From the NCBI GenBank assembly GCA_902783205.1, contig CACZQE010000276.1:1-6805 (forward strand): 6,805 bases of DNA, written 5' to 3'. Shown piece by piece: positions 1 through 6,183 of this stretch (position 1 is its first letter; each line of letters starts with the position of its first letter). The translations under genes were made by a program, and so were the position numbers. This DNA comes from an uncultured Lachnospiraceae bacterium. Its GTDB lineage: Bacteria > Bacillota_A > Clostridia > Lachnospirales > Lachnospiraceae. Below the pieces are notes generated by a model. It had not been told where the DNA came from and made no database searches. It was given only the letters and a program-made list of their open reading frames with translations.

Positions 1-3
1 AAG

Positions 4-32
4 TTGACGTAGTATTATTTTCGGCTTATAAT
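4..32 (+). promoter_or_regulatory. Sigma-A-type promoter of the ABC-2 exporter operon
   Basis: A -35 box TTGACG (4-9) and a perfect -10 box TATAAT (27-32) are separated by exactly 17 bp. Transcription should begin near base 39, leaving a leader of about 24 nt with the ribosome binding site AAGGAG at 50-55. Such a close match predicts strong basal transcription unless a repressor acts. A 6-bp dyad, TATTAT (13-18) and ATAATA (28-33), lies within the spacer and -10 box and could be an operator, but it is AT-rich and may be chance. Confidence 0.8.
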
Positions 33-62
33 AGAAAAACTGAGATTTTAAGGAGAACTCTG

Positions 63-914
63 ATGATCGAAATACGGAATCTTACCAAAAAATTCGGAGA
101 CTTTACGGCAGTTGACAATCTGAACCTGACCATTGAGACAGGAGAGTTTTTCGGTCTGCTGGGACCAAACGGAGCCGGAAAGACTACGACCATAAGCATG
201 ATGTCCACAGTTCTTCTGCCTACCCGTGGAGAGATCCGTGTTAACGGCGAGGTCCTGAACCGGAGGAATTCGGTACAGAAAAGGAAACTTGCCGTGATTA
301 CCCAGGAGTATTCTATGCGGCAGGATATGACCATGGAAGAAGTCATGGAGTACCAGGGAAGACTTTACCGGATGAAGAAAGCAAAGATCAGGGAAAAGAC
401 CAATGAGCTTCTGGAGTTTACAGACCTGATCGACTACAGAAAAAGGGTGGTCCGCCATCTTTCAGGTGGTATGAAGCGAAAGCTTATGATTTGCCGGGCC
501 CTTATGATCGACCCGGAGATCATTCTTCTTGACGAGCCGACAGCGGGTATGGATGCCCTGTCCCGCCGCCAGATGTGGTCATTGCTCCGCCAGATTAATG
601 ATCGAGACCTGACTATCATTCTGACGACCCATTACATGGAAGAGGCCGAGTCCCTCTGTGACAGAGTGGCCCTGATCAATAAAGGGAAGCTGGATATAAT
701 TGAAACACCTCAGGGACTGATTGAGGAACTGGGTAAATACGCTGTAGATGAGACAAGAGAGGGAAAGCTGGTATCACGTTTCTTCAGTGAAAGAAAGGAT
801 GCCATCGAATACCTGTCCTCACTGGGACAGGAAGGACAGGAGGCGGTCTTCCGCAATTCCACACTGGAAGATGTGTTTGTGGAGCGGATCGGAAGCAGCC
901 TTATGAAGAGATAG
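63..914 (+). CDS. ABC-2-type transporter ATP-binding protein (drug/antibiotic exporter-like)
   Basis: This is the cytoplasmic ATPase subunit that powers a two-gene ABC exporter; the substrate is not deducible. The 283-residue protein carries every nucleotide-binding motif in order: Walker A GPNGAGKT (34-41), Q-loop glutamine 81, signature LSGGMKRK (133-140), Walker B ILLDEPT with catalytic Glu158, D-loop AGMD (161-164) and switch His190. The signature has Met where many members have Gln, which is common in this DrrA-like class. A C-terminal extension (about 215-283) ending in a LEDVF-type motif (268-272) is typical of ABC-2 ATPases. The start is set by AAGGAG (50-55), 7 nt upstream of ATG. 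The cognate permease begins 6 nt after the stop. All motifs are intact, so it should be active. No regulator gene is visible beside it; one could lie upstream of the window. Confidence 0.93.
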   Translation: MIEIRNLTKKFGDFTAVDNLNLTIETGEFFGLLGPNGAGKTTTISMMSTVLLPTRGEIRVNGEVLNRRNSVQKRKLAVITQEYSMRQDMTMEEVMEYQGRLYRMKKAKIREKTNELLEFTDLIDYRKRVVRHLSGGMKRKLMICRALMIDPEIILLDEPTAGMDALSRRQMWSLLRQINDRDLTIILTTHYMEEAESLCDRVALINKGKLDIIETPQGLIEELGKYAVDETREGKLVSRFFSERKDAIEYLSSLGQEGQEAVFRNSTLEDVFVERIGSSLMKR

Positions 915-920
915 ATAATT

Positions 921-1652
921 ATGGGTATTATTACAGTACTTTGGGAAAAATGGACAGAATTTAAAAGAGACTTTTACAAGATTACACTTGCGGCAATGAT
1001 TTCTCCCCTGATGTATCTGATTATTTTCGGAATGGGAATCCAGACAACTTCCCACGGGGAACCCTATCTGAATTATCTGATCCCCGGTATCGTGGCTATG
1101 TCCACCATGACGGGAAGCTTCAGTGCCGTCGCCCAGAACATGAGTGTTCAGAGGCTTTATGAGAAGGCCCTGGACCAGGTCATGGTTTCTCCCACACCTC
1201 TGTGGCAGTTCATTGTAGGGCAGATCGTGGGAGGCGCTTTGCGCGGCATGTATGCCGCAGGTGTTATCCTGCTTCTGACAATGTCAATCCGTACGGGACT
1301 GATCTTCAATGGAATCTCTTTCCTGATCCTTTTTCTGAACGGAACGGTTTTTTCAACGATTGCCCTGACCCTGTCATTTCTGGCAAAGAGCTATTCGGAC
1401 GCGCCCAAATATAACTCCTACATTATCGTGCCCATGTCTTTTCTGTGTAATACATTCTTTTCCACGGATCAGATGCCGGCGGGATTCCGCCATGTAATTC
1501 AGATACTGCCCCTGTCGCAGTGCAGTGCCATGATCAGGAGTATTGCCAACGGAGAGACCCCTTCCTACGGGGGCGTATGGATCATGCTGGCATACCTGGT
1601 GGTTTTTTCCACCATATCATTTATATTCATATACAAAAAAAAGAATCTGTAA
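921..1652 (+). CDS. ABC-2-type transporter permease
   Basis: This is the membrane subunit partnering the ATPase encoded just upstream; together they would form an exporter in the cytoplasmic membrane. The 243-residue protein has about six hydrophobic segments (near 22-40, 53-75, 104-121, 130-153, 167-182 and 218-237), the usual ABC-2 topology. Family hallmarks are the YLIPGIVAM stretch (52-60), the cytoplasmic segment with EKALDQVMVSPTP (81-93), and the FFSTDQMP...ILPLS region (179-199), the counterpart of the conserved 'P-L' motif before the last helix. The only Shine-Dalgarno is weak (AAGAG, 906-910, inside the end of the ATPase gene), so translation is probably coupled to the upstream gene. 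The last codons and TAA stop lie inside the terminator stem. The substrate is unknown; drug, bacteriocin or lipid export are all possible. Confidence 0.92.
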   Translation: MGIITVLWEKWTEFKRDFYKITLAAMISPLMYLIIFGMGIQTTSHGEPYLNYLIPGIVAMSTMTGSFSAVAQNMSVQRLYEKALDQVMVSPTPLWQFIVGQIVGGALRGMYAAGVILLLTMSIRTGLIFNGISFLILFLNGTVFSTIALTLSFLAKSYSDAPKYNSYIIVPMSFLCNTFFSTDQMPAGFRHVIQILPLSQCSAMIRSIANGETPSYGGVWIMLAYLVVFSTISFIFIYKKKNL

Positions 1653-1675
1653 CGGCGGCTACAGATTCTTTTTTT
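1636..1675. terminator. Bidirectional intrinsic terminator between convergent genes
   Basis: Bases 1636-1651 pair perfectly with 1660-1675, giving a 16-bp stem and an 8-nt loop (ACGGCGGC). The stem has an A-run on one side and a T-run on the other, so each strand yields an RNA hairpin followed by U residues. It sits between the convergent ABC-2 permease gene (stop at 1650-1652, inside the left arm) and the DegV-family gene (stop at 1697-1699), and can serve both. The GC content of the stem core is modest, but the uninterrupted pairing and U-tract make it convincing. Confidence 0.9.
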
Positions 1676-1696
1676 ATATTTACATTTGATTAAGAA

Positions 1697-2566
1697 TTAA
1701 AAATGTCTGTGACGGCAGATGGCGACTCCGTATGAACCGGGACCGACATGGGCGGAAATACTGAAGGAAAGCGGATTATAGTAGCTGTGATAGCCCGGGA
1801 GGGTTTTCTCAAGCATGGCAAGCCACTGGTCTGCCTCCTCATCACTGAGACCGCCTCCGGCAACAGCGATAACGAGTTCCTCCCTGTCATAAGCGGCAAA
1901 GCGTGTGGCAAGATCTTCCTGGATGGCTTCAAGCATCTTGGAACGGGCGCGCTTCATGCCTCTAACCTTGGCGAAGGCATCAAGCTTCTCTCCCTGTATG
2001 GTCAGGACCGGCTTCAGATTCAGTACGGAAGCGATGGCAGCGCCTGCCGGAGTGACCCGGCCGCCTTTTTTAAGGAATTCAAGGGTGTCCACGGTAATAT
2101 AAATACTGCTGTCATGCATTCCTTCCAGGAGGGTATCACGGATTTTTTCCCCGCTGTACCCTGCGAAAGCCATCTCACGTGCTTCCAGTACAGATTCCCT
2201 TAAAGTCAGGGAAATCTGATGATTATCCACTACATAGACCGGATGGCCGTAATCTTCAGCCAGGCCGGCAGCTGCAGCACATGAACTGCTCAGCCCGCTG
2301 GACATGGGAATATAGACGATTTCATCGTAGCCTTCTTCTATGATACGGTCCCACTGGTCCAGAAGATCTCCCGGAGAGGGCATGGAGGTTCTGACATCAA
2401 TACCGGATGTGAGAGCCCCGAAAAACTCTTCATCCGTAATATCAAGTCCTTCCCACCGGACCTGTTCATCAAGGAAAACCGGCATGGGCATAAGAAACAA
2501 TCCCAGTTCCTTCGCCTCGGACGGGGTGATGCCGCTGTTACTGTCGGTAACAATTGCTGTTTTCAT
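1697..2566 (-). CDS. DegV family fatty-acid-binding protein (FakB-like)
   Basis: DegV proteins bind a fatty acid and, in the characterised Firmicute FakA/FakB system, present it to the kinase FakA, which makes acyl phosphate for phospholipid synthesis. This 289-residue protein has normal family length and all the landmarks: N-terminal TDSNSGI (7-13), TSMPSPGD (60-67) with the ligand-contacting Thr/Ser, SSGLSS (89-94), YITVDTLEFLKKGGR (156-170), the LNLKPVL segment (182-188), and C-terminal HVGPGSYGV (273-281), matching the usual H-x-GPG motif. It is soluble, with no signal peptide or membrane segment. The start is fixed by AGGAGA (2575-2580), 8 nt upstream of ATG on this strand. It is monocistronic and convergent with the ABC-2 pair; no fakA-like kinase gene lies in the window. 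Firmicutes often carry several DegV paralogs with different acyl preferences; the ligand here cannot be told. Confidence 0.93.
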   Translation of the reverse strand: MKTAIVTDSNSGITPSEAKELGLFLMPMPVFLDEQVRWEGLDITDEEFFGALTSGIDVRTSMPSPGDLLDQWDRIIEEGYDEIVYIPMSSGLSSSCAAAAGLAEDYGHPVYVVDNHQISLTLRESVLEAREMAFAGYSGEKIRDTLLEGMHDSSIYITVDTLEFLKKGGRVTPAGAAIASVLNLKPVLTIQGEKLDAFAKVRGMKRARSKMLEAIQEDLATRFAAYDREELVIAVAGGGLSDEEADQWLAMLEKTLPGYHSYYNPLSFSISAHVGPGSYGVAICRHRHF

Positions 2567-2606
2567 ATCTTATATCTCCTAATAATCATTTATCATAACG
2601 GCTCAT

Positions 2607-2635
2607 ATTTTATCATTAAAAGGGCGGGATGTCCA
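2607..2635 (-). promoter_or_regulatory. Promoter of the DegV-family gene (extended -10)
   Basis: Read on the minus strand, a -35 box TGGACA (2635-2630) is followed after 17 bp by a -10 box TAAAAT (2612-2607), each matching consensus at five of six positions. A TG pair one base upstream of the -10 (2615-2614) makes it an extended -10. Transcription should start near 2600, giving a leader of about 34 nt. Upstream of the -35 lie a tandem CCTGTAT repeat and a run of seven A residues (2657-2651) placed where an UP element would be. Confidence 0.7.
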
Positions 2636-2648
2636 TACAGGATACAGG
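2635..2648. repeat. Tandem 7-bp repeat next to the DegV-gene promoter
   Basis: ATACAGG occurs twice in direct tandem (2635-2641 and 2642-2648), abutting the -35 box of the minus-strand promoter and followed by GAC-type sequence and T7 (2651-2657). Two copies a little under one helical turn apart could be a regulator-binding site, or a simple chance duplication. No known operator is recognised. Confidence 0.4.
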
Positions 2649-2689
2649 ACTTTTTTTATGACTTCCGTAAAGAAAAGGCGCTGACCGGG

Positions 2690-2726
2690 TCCGGGGGTCC
2701 TGAAATTTCTTGCAAAAGGCCCCGGA
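2690..2726. promoter_or_regulatory. GC-rich dyad flanking the -35 box, possible operator
   Basis: TCCGGGG (2690-2696) and CCCCGGA (2720-2726) are perfect 7-bp inverted repeats about 30 bp centre to centre, close to three helical turns. They bracket the -35 box at 2710-2715, with the right arm inside the promoter spacer. This geometry fits a dimeric repressor site, but no regulator gene lies nearby and no known motif is recognised. It lacks a U-tract, so it is not an intrinsic terminator. Confidence 0.3.
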
Positions 2727-2738
2727 TTACTATAAAAT
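2710..2738 (+). promoter_or_regulatory. Probable promoter of the fused-protein/ABC exporter operon
   Basis: A -35-like TTGCAA (2710-2715, four of six consensus positions) and a -10 TAAAAT (2733-2738, five of six) are separated by 17 bp; an alternative -10, TATAAA, starts two bases earlier with a 15-bp spacer. The predicted start near 2745 gives a leader of about 50 nt before the gene at 2796. No terminator lies between the three following genes, so one transcript likely covers them all. Confidence 0.55.
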
Positions 2739-2765
2739 CGAAAGAAAGTATGAATAAAAAGGAAG

Positions 2766-2777
2766 CCCCGTCAGGGG
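2766..2777 (+). promoter_or_regulatory. Small GC hairpin hiding the leader Shine-Dalgarno
   Basis: CCCC (2766-2769) and GGGG (2774-2777) can fold into a 4-bp hairpin with a GTCA loop in the predicted mRNA leader. The GGGG arm is most of the only Shine-Dalgarno (GGGGAG, 2774-2779), so folding would limit initiation. The stem is short, and any regulatory role is inference. Confidence 0.35.
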
Positions 2778-2784
2778 AGACTGA

Positions 2785-2799
2785 ATGTATAAAACATGA
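2785..2799 (+). CDS. Possible 4-codon upstream ORF coupled to the next gene
   Basis: ATG TAT AAA ACA TGA encodes Met-Tyr-Lys-Thr. Its ATG lies 5 nt after GGGGAG (2774-2779), the only Shine-Dalgarno-like sequence in the leader. Its stop codon overlaps the start codon of the main gene in an ATGA arrangement (2796-2799). That Shine-Dalgarno is 16 nt from the main ATG, too far for efficient direct initiation, and an in-frame TAA (2790-2792) rules out a longer main ORF. Seen directly: the positions and overlap. Inferred: translation of the tiny ORF followed by termination-reinitiation on the main gene. The short length means it could be coincidental. Confidence 0.35.
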   Translation: MYKT

Positions 2800-4403
2800 A
2801 CACACCAGCAATCCTGAATAATAAATATTATCTCTATCTGACAGAGTTTTTCGCCGGAATGTCGGTCATGGCGGTAGAACTTGGAGCCAGCAGACTTCTG
2901 GCTCCTTATTTCAGTTCCTCCCAGATCGTCTGGACCATCATTATCGGCACGATCATGATCGCCATGGCTCTGGGAAATGTCATCGGCGGCAGGATGGCAG
3001 ACAAAAATCCCGATCCGGACAGGCTTTACCGGCGGATTCTGATCGCTGCTCTGTGGATCGCGGCCATTCCCGTGGCGGGAAAATATATCATCCTGGCTAT
3101 AACCGGCCTTCTGATCGTAACCGTGAATACAAATCTTCTGATCTGGGCGGCCTTTATTGCCTGCATGGTCATCTTTGTGTTCCCCCTCTTTCTTCTGGGA
3201 ACGGTCACACCGTCTTTAGTAAAATACTGTATGGACAGCCTGGATAAGAGCGCCTCCGTGGTAGGAAGACTGGGCGCCTTTAATACGATCGGCAGTATTA
3301 TCGGCACATTTATACCGACTTTTCTGACTATCCCTGCCGTGGGTACTTCGGTTACATTCCTGATCTTTGCAGCCATTTTACTGCTTCTGGGTATCCTTTA
3401 TTTTATCAGTGCCCGCAGGGGATGGAAACTTGTCCTGATCAGTGTGATCCTCTTCATTATCTGCGCTATTCTGGGACATAAAGACCGCTTCGCCTTCTGG
3501 GACAATACCATATCCTATGAGGGAGAGTCGGTATATAATTATCTGCAGGTCCGGGACACACCCGAATCTACCGTTATGGCAACCAATGTACTCTTTGGAG
3601 TGCAGTCCATCCGCATGAAAAACGATTCTCTTACCGGTATGTACTATGATTATGCTCTGGCGGCTCCGGTCATGGCGGATGTTCTTTCAAAAGACGACGC
3701 TTCCCTGCTGATCCTGGGGATGGGAACCGGAACTTACGCTTCCCAGTGTGACCGCTATTTTCCTGAGATGCGTGTGGAAGGTGTGGAAATCGATGATAAG
3801 ATAACCTGGCTGGCGCATCAGTATTTTGCCCTGCCTGAGGACATTCCTGTGACCACCTATGACGGCCGGGCCTTCCTGAACGTCTGTGACCGCAAATACG
3901 ATGTGATCATGGTGGACGCATACCAGGATATCACTATTCCCTTCCAGATGAGCTCCAGGGAGTTTTTCAGTCTTGTAAAGAGCCATCTGACAGAGGACGG
4001 GGTGATGGTTGTCAACATGAACATGCACAGTGACAGGGATGATCCGGACAGTATCAACACCTGCCTGTCAGATACCATTGTGTCGGTATTTGACAAGGCC
4101 TGGATCGTGGACGTGCCGGGCACCACCAACCGGGAGCTGATTGCCCTCAGGGACCCTTCCGCCAGGGACAGCTTTTCCGGAAGGATAAGGGAGATCCGGT
4201 CTCCTGAACTTGCGGCTCTCCTTGACAGGGTGGACCGAAGCCTTGAACCCTGTCCGTCTACAGGTCATATCTTTACGGACGACCGGGCTCCGGTGGAGCT
4301 GATGGGCATGCATATGATCGATGCCCTGATACAAAATGAACTTGGATATTATAAAGGCATTTTCCGGGAAAAAGGAATCCGGGGACTGCTTGAGAGTTTT
4401 TAG
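2796..4403 (+). CDS. Fused multi-pass membrane / spermidine synthase-like (aminopropyltransferase-fold) protein
   Basis: This 535-residue protein joins an N-terminal membrane domain to a C-terminal SAM-binding Rossmann domain. About eight hydrophobic segments span 12-227 (near 12-34, 43-65, 80-95, 97-115, 117-137, 160-181, 184-204 and 211-227), with the family stretch around MAVELGASRLLAPYF (25-39). The cytosolic part resembles spermidine synthase: YEGESVYNYLQV (241-252), glycine loop LGMGTGT (307-313), acidic Glu331 for the SAM ribose, DG (356-357), the DAYQD motif (374-378) where SpeE has its catalytic Asp, and a conserved TDDRAPVEL (494-502). The DE...YHE-type substrate segment of true spermidine synthases is replaced by DSLTGMYYDYALAAP (277-291), so polyamine synthesis should not be assumed. 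The reaction is unknown; spermidine-synthase-like or methyltransferase-like chemistry on a membrane-proximal substrate is plausible. ATG 2796 is the only sensible start, since an in-frame TAA lies at 2790-2792, but it lacks a well-placed Shine-Dalgarno. It is followed after 29 nt by an ABC exporter gene. Confidence 0.88.
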   Translation: MNTPAILNNKYYLYLTEFFAGMSVMAVELGASRLLAPYFSSSQIVWTIIIGTIMIAMALGNVIGGRMADKNPDPDRLYRRILIAALWIAAIPVAGKYIILAITGLLIVTVNTNLLIWAAFIACMVIFVFPLFLLGTVTPSLVKYCMDSLDKSASVVGRLGAFNTIGSIIGTFIPTFLTIPAVGTSVTFLIFAAILLLLGILYFISARRGWKLVLISVILFIICAILGHKDRFAFWDNTISYEGESVYNYLQVRDTPESTVMATNVLFGVQSIRMKNDSLTGMYYDYALAAPVMADVLSKDDASLLILGMGTGTYASQCDRYFPEMRVEGVEIDDKITWLAHQYFALPEDIPVTTYDGRAFLNVCDRKYDVIMVDAYQDITIPFQMSSREFFSLVKSHLTEDGVMVVNMNMHSDRDDPDSINTCLSDTIVSVFDKAWIVDVPGTTNRELIALRDPSARDSFSGRIREIRSPELAALLDRVDRSLEPCPSTGHIFTDDRAPVELMGMHMIDALIQNELGYYKGIFREKGIRGLLESF

Positions 4404-4432
4404 ACAGAGATTTCTATCAGGAGGATAAGACC

Positions 4433-6181
4433 ATGCTGAAAACACTTGCCGCCCAGGTGGGGGAGTTTAAGAAGGACAGTTTCCTGACTCCGGTCTTCAT
4501 GATCCTTGAGGTTATACTGGAGATGTTTATTCCCCTCCTTATGGCATCTATTATAGACAATGGAGTGGAGAAAGGAGACATCCGCCATATCTATGTCACA
4601 GGCTTTTTCATGGTAATCGTGGCCTGCGGCAGCCTCTTTACAGGTATCATGGGAGGAAAGTACGGGGCCAGGGCCTCTGCGGGATTTGCCCGCAACCTGC
4701 GCAAGACCATGTATGAGAACATTCAGACATTTTCCTTTTCCAATATTGACAGATTCAGCACCCCCAGCCTGATCACCAGGATGACGACAGATGTGACCAA
4801 TCTGCAGAACGCCTATCAGATGATACTTCGTATGTGTGTCAGGGCGCCCTTTTCTCTGCTGATCGCTATGTGCATGTCCTTTATGGTCAATGCCAGGCTG
4901 GCCAGCATCTACCTGATCGCGGTTGTGCTGCTGGGTATGGTCCTGGGTCTGATCGTGGCTTCCGCCATGAAGCTTTTCACCAAAATGTTTGAGAAATATG
5001 ATGATCTCAATGCCAGCGTTCAGGAAAATGTATCTGCCATCCGGGTGGTCAAGTCTTTTGTCCGGGAGCAGTATGAGAAAGACCGTTTCGGCAGAGCCAG
5101 CGACAATCTCAAGGCAATGGCGGTAAAGGCGGAGCGGATCGTATCCATGAACGCCCCCTCCATGATGCTGACCATCTATACCTGTATGCTGACTATCAGC
5201 TGGTTCGGCGCAAAGATGATCGTACAGAATGAGCTGACCACAGGCGAGCTGATGATGCTGCTGACCTACTGCATGAACATTCTGATGAGCCTGATGATGC
5301 TGTCCTTTGTCTTTGTCATGATTTCCATGAGTATTGCCAGCGCCCGAAGAGTATCGCAGGTCATTAACGAGGAAGCGGACATCAAAGACCCGGAGAATCC
5401 GGTCTATGATGTGGCTGACGGAGGCATTGTATTTGACCATGTTTCTTTCCGCTACCATAAAGACGCGGAAGAAAATGTACTGAATGATATTAACCTGACC
5501 ATAGAGCCGGGAGAGAGCATAGGAATCATCGGCGCCACAGGAAGTGCCAAGACCAGTCTGGTAAACCTGATCAGCCGGCTTTACGATGTGAGCGAAGGTT
5601 CGGTCAGGGTGGGCGGAAGAGACGTCAGGGAGTACGACCTGAAAACTCTCCGTGATAAAGTGGCTGTAGTTCTGCAGAAAAATGTCCTTTTCTCCGGAAC
5701 CATCCTGGACAATCTCCGCTGGGGAAATGCAGAGGCCACGGAAGAGGAATGCAGACGGGTCTGTAAACTGGTCTGCGCGGATGAATTCATTGAAAAAAGA
5801 CCTGAAGGCTACAATACATGGATCGAACAGGGCGGTACCAATATGTCCGGCGGACAGAAACAGAGAATCTGTATTGCCAGAGCCCTGCTCAAGAATCCCA
5901 AAATCCTCATACTCGATGACAGCACCAGTGCCGTGGATACGGCCACGGATGCCCGGATCCGGGAAGCCATGGCCAGGGAAATTCCTGATACCACGAGACT
6001 GATCATCGCTCAGAGAATCTTAAGTGTTAAAAACTGTGACAGGATACTGGTCCTGGACAACGGAAGGATCAGCGCCTTCGATACACATGAGGAGCTGGTA
6101 AAAGGCAACGAGATCTACAGGGAAATTTATGAGACCCAGTCATCGGCCGGCGGTGACTTTGATATGGCGGGAGGTATGTGA
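4433..6181 (+). CDS. Heterodimeric ABC exporter half-transporter with degenerate ATPase site (TM287-like subunit)
   Basis: This 582-residue protein fuses six membrane helices (near 18-41, 54-76, 133-152, 156-178, 243-263 and 274-300) to a nucleotide-binding domain. NBD motifs are Walker A GATGSAKT (367-374), Q-loop Gln415, signature MSGGQ (471-475), Walker B ILILDD (491-496) and an A-loop-proximal FRYHKD (339-344). Three key positions are degenerate: the third Walker A Gly is Ala372, the catalytic Glu is Asp496, and the switch His is Gln527 (AQRI). This Asp/Gln combination matches the non-hydrolysing site of heterodimeric exporters such as TM287/288, so the downstream protein should supply the consensus catalytic residues. 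The start follows AGGAGG (4419-4424) by 8 nt. The gene begins 29 nt after the fused-protein gene and ends 2 nt before its partner. Such exporters carry drugs, lipids or peptides; the substrate here is unknown. Confidence 0.94.
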   Translation: MLKTLAAQVGEFKKDSFLTPVFMILEVILEMFIPLLMASIIDNGVEKGDIRHIYVTGFFMVIVACGSLFTGIMGGKYGARASAGFARNLRKTMYENIQTFSFSNIDRFSTPSLITRMTTDVTNLQNAYQMILRMCVRAPFSLLIAMCMSFMVNARLASIYLIAVVLLGMVLGLIVASAMKLFTKMFEKYDDLNASVQENVSAIRVVKSFVREQYEKDRFGRASDNLKAMAVKAERIVSMNAPSMMLTIYTCMLTISWFGAKMIVQNELTTGELMMLLTYCMNILMSLMMLSFVFVMISMSIASARRVSQVINEEADIKDPENPVYDVADGGIVFDHVSFRYHKDAEENVLNDINLTIEPGESIGIIGATGSAKTSLVNLISRLYDVSEGSVRVGGRDVREYDLKTLRDKVAVVLQKNVLFSGTILDNLRWGNAEATEEECRRVCKLVCADEFIEKRPEGYNTWIEQGGTNMSGGQKQRICIARALLKNPKILILDDSTSAVDTATDARIREAMAREIPDTTRLIIAQRILSVKNCDRILVLDNGRISAFDTHEELVKGNEIYREIYETQSSAGGDFDMAGGM

Positions 6182-6183
6182 TC

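Noticed and set aside
1748..2203. 151-codon open frame on the plus strand
   Set aside because: It is antisense to the DegV-family gene, which carries all its family motifs; the plus product has none.
2631..2657. Possible plus-strand terminator: GTCC...GGAC followed by T7
   Set aside because: The stem is only 4 bp with a 12-nt loop, and no plus-strand gene ends upstream; the region is better explained as the upstream part of the minus-strand promoter.
2766..2796. Riboswitch or attenuator in the second operon leader
   Set aside because: The predicted leader is only about 50 nt, with one 4-bp hairpin and no U-tract; no known riboswitch core is recognisable.
2750..2821. 23-codon plus-strand ORF overlapping the start of the fused gene
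   Set aside because: Its frame differs from the main gene, its upstream sequence (GAAAG) is a poor Shine-Dalgarno, and the peptide is unremarkable. The shorter ORF at 2785 has much better initiation signals.
2796..4403. Calling the fused protein a genuine spermidine synthase (speE)
   Set aside because: The fold and SAM motifs match, but the substrate-binding segment does not, so no gene symbol was assigned.
4400..5458. 352-codon open frame on the minus strand
   Set aside because: It lies wholly antisense to the well-supported ABC exporter gene, its product is a His/Gln/Asp-rich low-complexity sequence typical of a reversed reading frame, and no family motif is visible.
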